A stretch of 64,000 nucleotides of DNA, from NCBI RefSeq assembly GCF_022179065.1, contig NZ_BPQD01000015.1, forward strand, positions 1-64,000. Direction: 5' to 3'. Below are positions 9,462 to 19,639 of the stretch, one piece after another; the first letter of the stretch is position 1; every line of letters begins with the position of its first letter. A program made the position numbers and the translations under genes. Origin of the DNA: Methylobacterium adhaesivum. Its GTDB lineage: Bacteria > Pseudomonadota > Alphaproteobacteria > Rhizobiales > Beijerinckiaceae. The notes beneath the pieces were generated by a model that did not search any database, was not told the origin of the DNA, and saw only the letters and a program-made list of their open reading frames with translations.

Positions 9462-9912
9462 GGGTGTCTCCCGTCTGGATGGATGGTCTCCGGCCGGGAG
9501 ATAGGCCCTCCAATGGTCCGGTGCCAACCGGGGGCGGTCGTCATGCGCCACCACTCCGGGATCGACGCTGGATCTCCGGACCGGCAGCGCGGGATGGAAA
9601 GACGACTTTCAATCCGAGGGCTGATCGACGGTACTCCCGATGGGATGCGTGGAATCCAAGGCGGCCCGATCGGCTTGACGCAGAGTTATGCAGCCACTGT
9701 GGCGTCCGGTTAGGCAAATGCCCTGTTGTTCGGCAACTAAAACATTAACATTTCTGGCTTAAGATACATGTTTGTTTATTCGATGATCTGAGTTCATGCG
9801 TGCATTTCGTCTCTCCTCATCGTTTTCCGTCGAATGTGCATGGCAGTGGAGCGACGCTGCCACGGTCGTGCGCTGTTCGACTTTCGGTCGTCCGTCGACT
9901 CAGAGAAGAGAC
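9462..9912. other. Divergent intergenic region between hslV and the GGDEF-EAL gene
   Basis: About 450 bases separate the two divergent starts. The right part (about 9722-9790) is strikingly AT-rich for this genome and probably holds the promoter of the GGDEF-EAL gene. The left part should hold the hslV promoter; I could not identify a convincing heat-shock sigma-32 site by eye. No gene seen. Confidence 0.4.
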
Positions 9913-11655
9913 ATGGCCTTCGACGGCGTCTTTCATCCCGCTGACGGTCTCGGTCTCTCGACGCCGAACGCGCGGGTCATCGAACAGAACAGACTTTTCG
10001 ATGCGGCGCTGGAGAACATGAGCCAAGGGCTGTGCATGTTCGATTCGGGGGGCCGCCTGCTCGTCTGGAACAGGCGTTATCTCGAGATTTTCAGGCTCGG
10101 ACCCGACCATCTGCGAGTCGGCATGAACCAGCGACAGATCGTCGAGAGCCTGGTCGGTCTCGGGCGCTATGCTCCCGACCTGACGGTCGATGCCCTCTGC
10201 GAAGGCACCAGAACCTCCCTCCTCCAGGGGCAGGCGACGTCGATCCTGCGGGCACTCGCGGATGGCCGCACGGTCTCGGCGACCCACCGGGCCATGAGCG
10301 GCGGCGGTTGGGTCGCGACCTTCGAGGACGTGACCGAGCGCCGCCGCAACGAGGATCGCATCACCTACATGGCGCGGCACGACGCCCTAACGGACCTGCC
10401 GAACCGTGTGGCCCTCCACGAGATCGGCAACGCGATGCTGGGGCAGCTGAGGCCTGGCCAGGCCCTCGCCGTGCTGTGCCTCGATCTCGACCGGTTCAAA
10501 CCCGTCAACGACGGGTTCGGCCACGCGACGGGCGACAAGCTCCTGCGGCAGGTGGCGCAGCGGCTGCAGCGAGGGGGGCGGGGGGGCGCCACCGTTGCGC
10601 GCATGGGCGGCGACGAGTTCGTCGTCCTGCACCGGGTCGAGACGCTGACCGACGCGGAATCGCTGGCCCGGCGGCTGATCGCGGCGGTGAGCGCGCCCTA
10701 CGATATCGATGGATTGCGGATCGAGATCGGCATGAGTGCCGGGATCGTGCTGTCCGGCGAGGACGATGGCAACGTCATTCCCCTCCTGCAGAACGCCGAC
10801 CTCGCGCTCTACCAGGCCAAAGCGGACGGGCGCGGAACGTATCGCGTCTTCGAGGTCCAGATGGACGAGCGCGCGCGAGCCCGCCTCAGCCTCGAGCAGG
10901 AATTGCGGGAGGCGCTGACGAACGACCGCTTCGAGGTCTTCTATCAACCGCTGGTCGATCTCGGCAGCAACGCGGTGATCGGCCTCGAAGCCCTGGTGCG
11001 GTGGCGGCACGCCGAACGCGGTCTCACGAGCCCGGCCGTGTTCATCCCCATCGCGGAGGAGACCGGCCTGATCGTGCCCTTGGGCGAATGGGTGCTGCGG
11101 CGGGCCTGCCGGGATGCCGCGCGCTGGCCCAGTCATATCCGGGTCGCCGTCAACGTGTCGCCCCATCAGCTGCGGCAACGCAACTTCACCGCGATGGTCC
11201 TCTCGGCGCTCTCCGAAAGCAGCCTCGATCCGAGGCGCCTCGAGCTGGAGATCACCGAGAGCGTGCTCCTCGAGGAAACGGACGCGAACCTCAAGACGCT
11301 TCACGCCCTGCGGGGCTTCGGCGTCCGCATCGCCATGGACGATTTCGGCACCGGTTATTCGAGCATCAGTTACCTGCGCCGTTTCCCCTTCGACAAGATC
11401 AAGATCGATCGGTCGTTCGTTCGCGAGATCGGGGAGAAACCGGAGGCGTCCGCGATCATCCGTGCGATCATCGGCCTTGGCCGGAGCCTGAACATGACGA
11501 CCCTGGTGGAAGGCATCGAAACCGAGGTTCAGCGCAGCGCCGTCCAGGCCGAGGGCGCCCACGAGATGCAGGGCTTTCTCTTCAACTCTCCTCGCCCGGC
11601 GCGGGAAATCGACGCTCTTCTCAGGATTGCGCGTCCGGAGGACGAGGCCGCCTGA
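9913..11655 (+). CDS. PAS-GGDEF-EAL cyclic-di-GMP protein
   Basis: I place the start at 9913, where GAAGAG precedes the ATG, giving 580 residues; an upstream ATG at 9796 adds 39 residues of non-conserved sequence. A PAS_7-type sensor domain (about 25-140) is followed by a GGDEF domain with an intact GGDEF active site (232-236). There is no RxxD inhibitory site just before it. The EAL phosphodiesterase domain has EALVRW (359-364), NVSPHQLR, ELEITES, DDFGTGYSS (from 476) and KIDRSFV. All residues needed for diguanylate cyclase and phosphodiesterase activity appear present, so it may be bifunctional. It is cytosolic, with no membrane segment. Confidence 0.95.
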   Translation: MAFDGVFHPADGLGLSTPNARVIEQNRLFDAALENMSQGLCMFDSGGRLLVWNRRYLEIFRLGPDHLRVGMNQRQIVESLVGLGRYAPDLTVDALCEGTRTSLLQGQATSILRALADGRTVSATHRAMSGGGWVATFEDVTERRRNEDRITYMARHDALTDLPNRVALHEIGNAMLGQLRPGQALAVLCLDLDRFKPVNDGFGHATGDKLLRQVAQRLQRGGRGGATVARMGGDEFVVLHRVETLTDAESLARRLIAAVSAPYDIDGLRIEIGMSAGIVLSGEDDGNVIPLLQNADLALYQAKADGRGTYRVFEVQMDERARARLSLEQELREALTNDRFEVFYQPLVDLGSNAVIGLEALVRWRHAERGLTSPAVFIPIAEETGLIVPLGEWVLRRACRDAARWPSHIRVAVNVSPHQLRQRNFTAMVLSALSESSLDPRRLELEITESVLLEETDANLKTLHALRGFGVRIAMDDFGTGYSSISYLRRFPFDKIKIDRSFVREIGEKPEASAIIRAIIGLGRSLNMTTLVEGIETEVQRSAVQAEGAHEMQGFLFNSPRPAREIDALLRIARPEDEAA

Positions 11656-11677
11656 TCTGTTCGGCGATGCGCGGGCG

Positions 11678-11698
11678 CCGTCCGAAGTGATCGGACGG
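11678..11698. terminator. Convergent hairpin between the GGDEF-EAL gene and eda
   Basis: Perfect 8-bp stem CCGTCCGA / TCGGACGG with a five-base loop, placed 22 bases after the GGDEF-EAL stop and 47 bases from the convergent eda stop. No clear U tract follows, so it is a terminator by position and structure only. Confidence 0.55.
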
Positions 11699-11745
11699 AA
11701 CCGGACGATCCATTGCGAGCGCCGGATGCCGTCGCCCGGAGTCGG

Positions 11746-12363
11746 TCAGGCGGCGCGTAGGCGGGCGGCCGCCTCGGCCGAGCGGCGGATGACCGCCTCG
11801 TCCGGTAGTCCCGCCGGCACCACCCAGGAGCCGCCGACGCAGAGCACGGGCTTGAGGGCGAGCCAGTCGGGGGCGCTCGCCTCCGTGATGCCGCCGGTGG
11901 GGCAGAAGCGGACCTGATGGAACGGCCCGGCCAGGGCCTTCAGGGCCTTGATGCCGCCCGCCGCCTCGGCGGGGAAGAACTTGAACCGGTCGAGCCCGTG
12001 ATCGAGGCCGCGCATGATGTCGGCCGAATTGGCGACACCCGGCAGGTAGGGCACGCCCCGGTCGAGGGCCGCGCGGGTGAGGGGTTCCGTGAGGCCGGGG
12101 GAGACGATGAACTGCGCCCCCGCCTGCAGGGCCGCGTCGAGGTCGCGCGGGTTGAGCACCGTGCCGGCGCCGACCACGGCGCCTTCGACTTGGCGCATGG
12201 CGCGGATCACCTCGAGGGCGGCGGGGGTGCGCAGGGTCACCTCCAGGGCGGTGAGGCCGCCCGCCACCAGGGCGCGGGCGATGGGCTCGGCATGCGCGAC
12301 ATCCTCGATCACGAGGACGGGAATGACGGGAACGGAGCGCATCAGCGCGTCGATGCTGGTCAT
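11746..12363 (-). CDS. eda: KDPG/KHG aldolase of the Entner-Doudoroff pathway
   Basis: The 205-residue class I aldolase has the Schiff-base Lys128 in RFKFFPAE, the catalytic Glu41 in LEVTLRT with Arg45, and the phosphate-binding GGI near TGGIT. It splits 2-keto-3-deoxy-6-phosphogluconate to pyruvate and glyceraldehyde 3-phosphate in the cytosol. It follows edd on the same strand, but 214 bases separate them and contain a large palindrome, so the two may not be expressed at the same level. Confidence 0.96.
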   Translation of the reverse strand: MTSIDALMRSVPVIPVLVIEDVAHAEPIARALVAGGLTALEVTLRTPAALEVIRAMRQVEGAVVGAGTVLNPRDLDAALQAGAQFIVSPGLTEPLTRAALDRGVPYLPGVANSADIMRGLDHGLDRFKFFPAEAAGGIKALKALAGPFHQVRFCPTGGITEASAPDWLALKPVLCVGGSWVVPAGLPDEAVIRRSAEAAARLRAA

Positions 12364-12437
12364 GGGGTGGGCCTCGGTGGCGTTGGAGTGCGGTGGTGCC
12401 TGTTCGACGGCTCCGGATCGAACAGTCTCGACGGGCT

Positions 12438-12529
12438 CCCTCTCCTGGAAGGAGAGGGTTGGGGTGAGGTGTGGGACCTATCCGGAGATGTCCCACACCT
12501 CACCCTGTCCCTCTCCTTCCAGGAGAGGG
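12438..12529. repeat. Long imperfect palindrome between edd and eda (REP-like element)
   Basis: Two 39-base arms (12438-12476 and 12491-12529) are inverted copies with three mismatches around a 14-base loop. Each arm itself contains the small palindrome CCCTCTCC-TGGAA-GGAGAGGG. Compound palindromes of this kind are typical of dispersed intergenic repeats. In the edd-eda mRNA it would form a very stable hairpin, which could cut transcription or stabilise the upstream edd message. Confidence 0.8.
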
Positions 12530-12577
12530 GACCCGCGCCCGACCTCACCTTCGGCGGAGCGCGGGCCGGGCATGATC

Positions 12578-14401
12578 CTACAAGCCGGCGGCGGCCAGCA
12601 TGGCGGAGGCGCCCTGCTCGGCTCCGTCGGCGCCGTGACGCAGGAAGGCGAAGAGTTCGCGGCCGGTGCCGAAGGCGGGGGGCGGGGGCGCCGCGTCGGG
12701 GCGGGCCTCCCATTCGGCCGGATCGACGCGCACATCGAGGCTGCCGTCCTCGGCGCTCAGGCGCACCAGGTCGCCGTCGCGGATCTTCGCGAGCGGGCCG
12801 CCGCCGAGGGCCTCGGGGCTGAGGTGGATCGCCGCCGGAACCTTGCCCGACGCCCCCGACATCCGCCCATCCGTGACCAGCGCCACGCGAAACCCCCGGT
12901 CCTGCAGGACGCCGAGCTGGGGCGTGAGCTTGTGCAGTTCGGGCATGCCGTTGGCGCGCGGCCCCTGGAAGCGGACCACCACCACCACGTCGCGTTCGAG
13001 TTCACCGGCCTTGAACGCGGCGAGCACGTCGTCCTGATCATCGAAGACGCGGGCCGGGGCTTCCACGGTCCAGCGGGCGGGCTCGACGGCGCTGGTCTTG
13101 AAGGTCGCCCGGCCGAGGTTGCCCTTGACGAGGCGCATGCCGCCATCGGCCTTGAACGGCTGGGCGGGGCTGCGCAGGATGCCCTCGTCGTGGGACTTCT
13201 CGGGCGCGTCCTCGAACACCAGGGCGTCATCGATGAGCTTGGGGTCGCGGGCGTGATCGCGCAGGCGCCCGCCCGCCACCGTGAGGATGTCGTCGTGCAG
13301 CAGCCCGGCATCGATGAGGCTGGCGATGACGTAGCTCATGCCGCCGGCGGCGTGGAAGTGGTTCACGTCGCCCGAGCCGTTGGGATAGACCTTCGCCACC
13401 TGGGGCACCACGGCCGAGAGCCGGTCGAAATCCTCCCAGTCAAGGACGATGCCGGCGGCGCGTGCCATAGCGGGCAGGTGGATGGCGTGGTTCGTCGAGC
13501 CGCCGGTCGCCAGCAGCCCCACCACGGCGTTGACGATGGCCTTCTCGTCGATGCAGCGGCCGATCGGCCGGTAATCGTTGCCGTCGGCCCCGATCTCGGC
13601 GAGGCGGTGCACGGCGGCCCGCGTCACCGCCTGGCGCAGCTTCGTGCCCGGGTTGATGAACGAGGCGCCGGGCATGTGCAGGCCCATGACGTCCATCATC
13701 ATCTGGTTGGAATTGGCCGTGCCGTAGAAGGTGCAGGTGCCGGCCCCGTGATAGGAAGCGGATTCGGATTCGAGCAGTTCGTCGCGCCCGACCTTGCCCT
13801 CGGCGTAGAGCTGGCGGACCCGCTGCTTCTCCTTGTTGGCGATGCCGGACGGCATGGGACCGGCCGGGATCAGGATCATCGGCAGGTGGCCGAACCGCAG
13901 GGCGCCGATGATCAGGCCCGGCACGATCTTGTCGCAGATGCCGAGCAGCGCGGCGGAATCGAACATGCCGTGGCTGAGGGCGACAGCGGTGGAGAGCGCG
14001 ATGGTGTCGCGCGAGAACAGGGACAGCTCCATGCCGCGCTGGCCCTGCGTGACCCCGTCGCACATGGCCGGCACGCCGCCCGCCACCTGCGCCGTGGCGC
14101 CGACTTCGCGGGCGAAGATCTTCATCTGGTCGGGGTAGCGACCGTAGGGTTGGTGGGCCGAGAGCATGTCGTTGTAGGCCGTGACGATGGCCATGTTCAT
14201 GGCGCGGCCGGCCCGGATCGCCGCCTTGTCCTCGCCGGAGGCGGCAAACCCGTGGGCGAGATTGCCGCAGTTCAGCATCGGGCGGCGGACGCCGGAGTCG
14301 CGCTCGCGGACGATGAGATCGAGATACGCCTTTCGCGATGGGCCTGAGCGTTCGACGATCCGCGCGGTGACGGCGGCGATCTCGGGGTGCAGCTCGGTCA
14401 T
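12578..14401 (-). CDS. edd: Phosphogluconate dehydratase
   Basis: The 607-residue protein is the full length of the IlvD/Edd dehydratase family and carries Edd-specific features ([53 protein letters not shown]). It is an iron-sulfur enzyme that dehydrates 6-phosphogluconate to KDPG, the substrate of eda downstream. The ATG at 14401 is preceded by GAGGGAGAAT, a good ribosome-binding site, which decides against the ATG five codons upstream. IlvD (dihydroxyacid dehydratase) is the alternative family member, but the pairing with eda settles the call. Confidence 0.96.
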   Translation of the reverse strand: MTELHPEIAAVTARIVERSGPSRKAYLDLIVRERDSGVRRPMLNCGNLAHGFAASGEDKAAIRAGRAMNMAIVTAYNDMLSAHQPYGRYPDQMKIFAREVGATAQVAGGVPAMCDGVTQGQRGMELSLFSRDTIALSTAVALSHGMFDSAALLGICDKIVPGLIIGALRFGHLPMILIPAGPMPSGIANKEKQRVRQLYAEGKVGRDELLESESASYHGAGTCTFYGTANSNQMMMDVMGLHMPGASFINPGTKLRQAVTRAAVHRLAEIGADGNDYRPIGRCIDEKAIVNAVVGLLATGGSTNHAIHLPAMARAAGIVLDWEDFDRLSAVVPQVAKVYPNGSGDVNHFHAAGGMSYVIASLIDAGLLHDDILTVAGGRLRDHARDPKLIDDALVFEDAPEKSHDEGILRSPAQPFKADGGMRLVKGNLGRATFKTSAVEPARWTVEAPARVFDDQDDVLAAFKAGELERDVVVVVRFQGPRANGMPELHKLTPQLGVLQDRGFRVALVTDGRMSGASGKVPAAIHLSPEALGGGPLAKIRDGDLVRLSAEDGSLDVRVDPAEWEARPDAAPPPPAFGTGRELFAFLRHGADGAEQGASAMLAAAGL

Positions 14402-14485
14402 GATTCTCCCTCGCATGGCGCGAAGTCTGGAACTCTTGAAACCACGGCGCCCCGGCCGTGGCTACCCGGTCGCTCGCCTTCGCAA

Positions 14486-14507
14486 GGACAGACGCGCCCG
14501 TCTGTCC
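14486..14507. terminator. Hairpin terminator downstream of the SulP gene
   Basis: Perfect 9-bp stem GGACAGACG / CGTCTGTCC with a four-base loop, ending 9 bases before the SulP stop codon as read on the minus strand. It lacks a U tract but fits the end of the sulP transcript. Confidence 0.55.
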
Positions 14508-14516
14508 GTCGGGCGT

Positions 14517-15992
14517 TCAGTGCCCGGAGGCAAGGGTCGCGCCGGGCTTGTCGTGGGTGGCCAGGCGCTCGACCATCGTAGCCGTGGCGCTGTTCATGCC
14601 GACGAGGGTCACGGCCACGCCGTGGTGGCGGAACTTCAGCACCACACGGTCGAGGGCGTTCACGGCGGTCAGATCCCAGAACTGCGCCGCCGAGAGGTCG
14701 ATGACGAGGCCCGTCAGGTCGTCCTCGCGAAACGCGAAGGCATCGTGGAACGCCTGCGCCGTGGCGAAGAAGATCTGACCCGTCACCCGGTAGGTCCGGG
14801 TGGCGCCCGCGCGGTCGGAGGTGACAGCGAAGAAGCGCGTCACCTTGTGGGCGAAGAACAGGCCGCTGAGCACCACGCCGAACAGGACGCCGCGGGCGAG
14901 GTCGTGGGTCGCCACCACCACCGCGACGGTGCCGAGCATCACGACGCTCGAACTCTTCGGGTTCGTCGCCAGGGTGACGAGGGAGCGCCACTGGAAGGTG
15001 TTGATCGACACCATGATCATCACGGCCACCAGGGCCGCCATGGGGATCTGCGCCACGTAGGGACCGAGCACGACGATGAGGAACAGCAGGAACGCCCCCG
15101 CCCACAGGGTCGAGAGCCGCCCGCGTCCGCCCGACGAGACGTTGATGACGGACTGGCCGATCATGGCGCAGCCGGCCATGCCGCCGAAACAGCCGGCCAC
15201 GATGTTGGCGAGACCCTGGCCGGCGCATTCGCGGTTCTTGTCCGAGCCCGTGTCGGTCATCTCGTCGAGGATCGCCGCCGTCATCAGGCTTTCGAGGAGG
15301 CCCACCACCGTGAGGGTGAGGGCATAGGGCAGGATGATCCGAAGCGTCTCCCAGGTCAGCGGCACCCCCGGCAGGGCGAAGACCGGCAGTTCCGTCGGCA
15401 GGGCGCCCATGTCGCCGACCCGGTGGATCGGCAGGCCGAGGGCCATGGCCACGCCCGTCAGCACCACGATGGCGACGAGGGGGGAGGGCACGGCCTTCGT
15501 GAGGTACGGCAGGCCGTAGATGATCGCGAGGCCGGCGGCCGTCATGGCGTAGACGGTCGTCCCCTGGCCGAGGAGTTCGGGCATCTGCGCGAGGAAGATG
15601 AGGATCGCGAGGGCGTTGACGAAGCCGGTGACCACCGAGCGCGAGACGAAGCGCATGAGGTTGCCGAGGCGGGCGAGGCCGGCGCCGATCTGGAGGAATC
15701 CGGTCAGCAGGGTGGCGGCGAAGAGATAGCCGAGGCCGTGCTCCTTCACCAGGGTCACCATCACGAGCGCCATGGCGCCGGTGGCCGCCGAGATCATCGC
15801 CGGGCGCCCGCCCGCGAAGGCCGAGACCACGGCGATGCAGAACGACGCGTAGAGGCCGACCTTGGGGTCGACCCCGGCGATGAGGGAGAAGGCGATGGCC
15901 TCGGGGATGAGGGCCAGCGCCACCACCGTCCCGGCCAGAATTTCGCGCGTGATATCGGGAGCCCATTCGCTCCGCAGGGTCCGTCGGGTCAT
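14517..15992 (-). CDS. SulP-family anion transporter with STAS domain
   Basis: The 491-residue inner-membrane protein has about eleven to twelve hydrophobic helices and the SulP signature region ([22 protein letters not shown]). A cytoplasmic STAS domain follows (about 400-480, with [23 protein letters not shown]). SulP members carry sulfate, bicarbonate or dicarboxylates; sequence alone does not say which. I start at the ATG at 15992 ([10 protein letters not shown]), since the upstream open frame looks non-coding. The ribosome-binding site is weak. No carbonic anhydrase or sulfate-assimilation gene is adjacent to suggest the substrate. Confidence 0.9.
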   Translation of the reverse strand: MTRRTLRSEWAPDITREILAGTVVALALIPEAIAFSLIAGVDPKVGLYASFCIAVVSAFAGGRPAMISAATGAMALVMVTLVKEHGLGYLFAATLLTGFLQIGAGLARLGNLMRFVSRSVVTGFVNALAILIFLAQMPELLGQGTTVYAMTAAGLAIIYGLPYLTKAVPSPLVAIVVLTGVAMALGLPIHRVGDMGALPTELPVFALPGVPLTWETLRIILPYALTLTVVGLLESLMTAAILDEMTDTGSDKNRECAGQGLANIVAGCFGGMAGCAMIGQSVINVSSGGRGRLSTLWAGAFLLFLIVVLGPYVAQIPMAALVAVMIMVSINTFQWRSLVTLATNPKSSSVVMLGTVAVVVATHDLARGVLFGVVLSGLFFAHKVTRFFAVTSDRAGATRTYRVTGQIFFATAQAFHDAFAFREDDLTGLVIDLSAAQFWDLTAVNALDRVVLKFRHHGVAVTLVGMNSATATMVERLATHDKPGATLASGH

Positions 15993-16308
15993 GGAAAAAG
16001 CAGTCCGCGTCGTCCCGGTGCCGGGCCCATACGGGGCGAGGGGCACGCAGGATCGCCAAGGGAAAACGCCGCCAGTCAGCGGCGCCGGGGCATCGGGTCG
16101 TCCGAAGCCGGGGGGCCTACGGCGGCCCGAGACGGCAGTACAACCTGGCGCGGTCCTTGAGCATGGCGGCGTCGTATCATGGGTGAGACACAAAACCAAA
16201 ACCATGTTGGATCAAGGCGCCCGCGACAGTGTGTCGGGCCGTTTACGCGGCCGAAACCCATCGGTACGGTCTCGGACAGATGCCCGCCCCTAGGAACGCT
16301 ACAACCCC
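15993..16308. other. Divergent intergenic region between sulP and the membrane GGDEF gene
   Basis: About 316 bases without a supported gene. It should contain promoters for both divergent genes. No named motif or strong hairpin recognised. Confidence 0.35.
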
Positions 16309-17571
16309 ATGTTGCGCAGCGCGCTCGAAGAAAAGCGAACTCGCCCGTGGCACCGGCTGCGGCTCTCGCCCGCGTTGGAGGCACGATTTCGTGCCGAGCC
16401 GCCGCAAAACCCAGCCACTGTCGTGCGCTCCTGGCTCCTGGTCTTCGTCGTCTTCAACGTCCTGTCGCTGAAGCTCGAAGTCGACGCCTTCGGGCCCGAC
16501 GCCTTCGTGATACCGGCCACCCTTACCCTGGGCGTGTTCGTCCCCATCGCCATCGCGGCGATCCTGTCGCTGCGGGGAGAGCCGTCGGCCCTGCGCATCG
16601 CCACCGCGATCACGGCCACGAGCCTCGTCGACATGGGCATCGTCCTCAACAGTGCCCGGATCGCGCCCGCCGCGCATGCCGACGTGTATCTCGTCCTCGC
16701 GGTCATCGTGCCGTTGTCGGTCGGCCTCATCGCTCCCCTGTCGTTCCGTCACAGCCTCGTCTTCTGCGGCCTCGCCTTCACGCTCTACCTCGGTTGGGTC
16801 ATGGCCCTGCCCCGTGACAGCCTCGCTGGCGGTGGCCTTTTCGGGTATGGATTACCCCTTCTCGTGGCGAGCTTGGTCCTCGTTCCCCTCAAGATCAGCT
16901 TCTCGCGGGAGCAGCAGGAAAAGCAGGCGTTCCTCCTGCGCCTCGCCTTGGAGGAGCAGGCGGCGGAACTCGCGGCCGCCAATGCGCGGCTCAAGCGTTT
17001 GTCCGAGACCGATGTCCTGACGGGCCTCACCAACCGGCGTGCCTTCGACGCCACCCTCGCGGCCGACTGGGACGCGGCCGAGGGGTGGTACGCCGTCATT
17101 GCGGTCGACATCGACCATTTCAAACGCATCAACGACACGGCGGGCCACCCCGAAGGCGACCGCTGCCTCGTCGCCATCGCGGCGGTCCTCGACGGGTGGG
17201 TCCGCGAGGCCGGCGGCCTCCTGGCCCGCTACGGCGGGGAGGAGTTCATGGCGCTCTTACCCGGGCGGTCGCCGGACGAGGCCCTCGGTCTCGGCGAGGG
17301 CCTCCGCGCCGCCGTCGAGGGTTTGGCGCTTCGCTACGGCCCGGAGCAGGCCGGTTGGATCGTCACGGCGAGCGTCGGTGTCACCGTCGCCCATGGGGCG
17401 GCCGGGCGCTGTGGCGTCGGAGCGTCCGACCTCGTCGCGGCCGCCGACCGGGCGCTCTATTGCGCCAAGAACCTGGGCCGGAACCGCGTCGCGGCCGCGA
17501 CCGCGCTGCCGCAGCCCGCCAACGGGGCGGCGGGCGGAGCCGTCGCGCTCTACTCGGCCGCATCCTCGTAG
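16309..17571 (+). CDS. Membrane-bound diguanylate cyclase (GGDEF)
   Basis: The 420-residue protein has about five to six hydrophobic helices (residues 40-195) as an N-terminal membrane sensor, a short coiled coil (about 200-232) and a GGDEF domain from SETDVLTGL to about residue 395. The active site reads GGEEF (309-313), and metal and substrate residues such as DIDHFKRIND are intact, so it should make cyclic di-GMP. The usual RxxD product-inhibition site is changed to REAG, suggesting weak feedback inhibition. AGGAACG precedes the ATG. Its 3' end overlaps the convergent ABC-transporter gene by 22 bases. Confidence 0.92.
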   Translation: MLRSALEEKRTRPWHRLRLSPALEARFRAEPPQNPATVVRSWLLVFVVFNVLSLKLEVDAFGPDAFVIPATLTLGVFVPIAIAAILSLRGEPSALRIATAITATSLVDMGIVLNSARIAPAAHADVYLVLAVIVPLSVGLIAPLSFRHSLVFCGLAFTLYLGWVMALPRDSLAGGGLFGYGLPLLVASLVLVPLKISFSREQQEKQAFLLRLALEEQAAELAAANARLKRLSETDVLTGLTNRRAFDATLAADWDAAEGWYAVIAVDIDHFKRINDTAGHPEGDRCLVAIAAVLDGWVREAGGLLARYGGEEFMALLPGRSPDEALGLGEGLRAAVEGLALRYGPEQAGWIVTASVGVTVAHGAAGRCGVGASDLVAAADRALYCAKNLGRNRVAAATALPQPANGAAGGAVALYSAASS

Positions 17572-19421
17572 GACGAAGTCCCGGCGGCCTCGCCGAGGAA
17601 GCCGCCGGATTGCCGCTGCCACAGGCGGGCGTAGAGACCGCCCGAGCGGATGAGGGACGCGTGGGTTCCCTCCTCGACGATTCGGCCCGCCTCGATGACG
17701 ATGAGGCGGTCCAGGGCCGCGATGGTCGAGAGACGGTGGGCGATGGCGAGAACGGTCTTGCCCTGCATCAGAGTGTCGAGGCTGTCCTGGATCGCTGCCT
17801 CGACCTGACTGTCGAGGGCCGAGGTCGCTTCGTCGAGGATCAGGATCGGCGCGTCCTTGAGAATCACCCGTGCGATGGCGATGCGCTGGCGCTGGCCGCC
17901 CGACAGTTTCACGCCGCGCTCGCCGACCTGGGCATCGTAGCCCGTCCGCCCCTTGTGATCGACGAGGTCGGCGATGAAGCCGTCGGCCTGCGCGAGGCGC
18001 GCCGCCCGCTCGACCTCGGCGCGCGTGGCGTCGGGGCGGCCATACGCGATGTTGTCGCGGATCGAGCGGTGCAGCAGCGAGGTGTCCTGGGTCACCATGG
18101 CGATGGCGCTGCGCAGGGATTCCTGGCTGACGTTCGCAATGTCCTGGCCGTCGATGCGGATGCGCCCGGATTCGATGTCGTGCAGGCGCAGCAGCAGGGC
18201 CGTGATCGTGGTCTTGCCGGCGCCGCTGACGCCGACGAGGCCGACCTTCTCGCCGGCCCGGATATGCAGGTCGAGATTCGCGATGATGCTGGAATCGTCG
18301 CGCCCGTAATGGAAGCTGACGTCCTCGAAGCGGATATCGCCGCCCGTCACCGCGAGGGTCCCGGCATCCGGCCGGTCGGTGATGGCGTGGGGCCGCGCGA
18401 TGGTCTGCATGCTCTCCTGGATCACGCCGACATTCTCGAAGATGCCGCGCACGGTCTGCATCACCCAGCCGGACATGGCCATGAGGCGCAGCACGAGGGC
18501 GAGTCCGGCCGCCGCCTCGCCCGTGGTCATGCCGCCGCGCTGCCACAGGGCGAGGCAGACGCCGGCCGTGGACACGATGAGCAGGCTGTTGAGGATGCCC
18601 AACGCCGTCGTGGTCGAACTCACGAGCCGGAACTGGTGCAGGTAGGCTTTGGTGTGGACGTCGACGGCATCGCGCACGGCGGCGCGCTCCTCGCGGTCGC
18701 GGGCGAACAGCTTCACCGTCAGGATGTTGGTGTAGCTGTCGACGATGCGCCCGATCAGGGCCGAGCGGGTGTCGGCGGTGACGAGGGAGCGCTTGCGGGC
18801 GCGGGGCACGAACCAGCGGGTGAGGAACCCGTAGGCGACGACCCACAGCACCACCGGCAGGGCGAGCCACAGGGAGATGGAGCCGAACAGACCTACAGCC
18901 GTCACGGCGTAGATGGCGACGTACAGCAGGGTGTCGATGAACACGACAGCGAGTTCGCGGACAGCGGGCCCGACCTGCACCACCCGGTTGGCGAGGCGCC
19001 CGGCGAAGTCCGCCTGGAAGTACGAGAGCGAGTGGCCCAACGTGTAGAGGTGGGTGCGCCAGCGGATCTGGTTCGTGACCTGCGGAACGATGAGCTGGTT
19101 CGACAGGATCTCGTGCAGCCAGATCGTGATCGGCCGCACCACGAGGACGAGGCCGCCCGCCAGCATTACCTTCGTGCCGTGGTCGGCCCAGAACGTCGCC
19201 CGGTCGGCGGTGTTCAGGAGATCGATGAACCAGCCCATCAACAGATAGAGCGAGGCCTCGACGGTGCCGGCGACGAGGGCAACGACGAACAGGACCGCCA
19301 GGGCCGCGCGCACGGGCTTGAGATAAAAGCCGGAGAACCCGGTCACGGTCTTCGGGGGCATCCGCCCATCCTCGAAGGCCGCGAACGGATCGATGCGGCG
19401 TTCGAGCCAATCGAGGAACAT
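17550..19421 (-). CDS. ABC exporter with fused membrane and ATPase domains
   Basis: The 623-residue half-transporter has a transmembrane domain (about 30-320, six helices) and a nucleotide-binding domain with Walker A GVSGAGKTT (397-405), signature LSGGQRQR (506-513) and Walker B ILILDE (526-531) followed by the H-loop AHRLST. It would work as a homodimer, exporting lipid, peptide or drug-like substrates from the inner membrane; the substrate is unknown. GGAAAAG five bases before the ATG supports the start. The last 22 bases overlap the end of the convergent cyclase gene. Confidence 0.93.
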   Translation of the reverse strand: MFLDWLERRIDPFAAFEDGRMPPKTVTGFSGFYLKPVRAALAVLFVVALVAGTVEASLYLLMGWFIDLLNTADRATFWADHGTKVMLAGGLVLVVRPITIWLHEILSNQLIVPQVTNQIRWRTHLYTLGHSLSYFQADFAGRLANRVVQVGPAVRELAVVFIDTLLYVAIYAVTAVGLFGSISLWLALPVVLWVVAYGFLTRWFVPRARKRSLVTADTRSALIGRIVDSYTNILTVKLFARDREERAAVRDAVDVHTKAYLHQFRLVSSTTTALGILNSLLIVSTAGVCLALWQRGGMTTGEAAAGLALVLRLMAMSGWVMQTVRGIFENVGVIQESMQTIARPHAITDRPDAGTLAVTGGDIRFEDVSFHYGRDDSSIIANLDLHIRAGEKVGLVGVSGAGKTTITALLLRLHDIESGRIRIDGQDIANVSQESLRSAIAMVTQDTSLLHRSIRDNIAYGRPDATRAEVERAARLAQADGFIADLVDHKGRTGYDAQVGERGVKLSGGQRQRIAIARVILKDAPILILDEATSALDSQVEAAIQDSLDTLMQGKTVLAIAHRLSTIAALDRLIVIEAGRIVEEGTHASLIRSGGLYARLWQRQSGGFLGEAAGTSSYEDAAE

Positions 19422-19639
19422 GTCTTTTCCGATTTTTCGTTGCCGATGCGATTCGTTAGTTAAGCGCGGGTCCGACCCCGCCAACCGGGGGGCGATGCCG
19501 CATGACGAGGCCGTCAGGCCCGGCGTGATGACGCCGGATACCACGCTGTCGTTCCGTGGGCCCGGCCGGCGAACCCGCAGACCCGGCGCGCAGGGCGAAC
19601 CCGGCTCGCCTCGCAGCGCACTCCAACCTGAAGCCTCGC

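Noticed and set aside
14517-16205. Long 562-residue version of the SulP transporter
   Set aside because: The extra 71 N-terminal residues look non-coding and have no ribosome-binding site; the family domain starts just after the ATG at 15992.
17085-19463. Plus-strand 792-codon open frame
   Set aside because: Overlaps the GGDEF domain in another frame and is antisense to the ABC exporter; no protein-like features.
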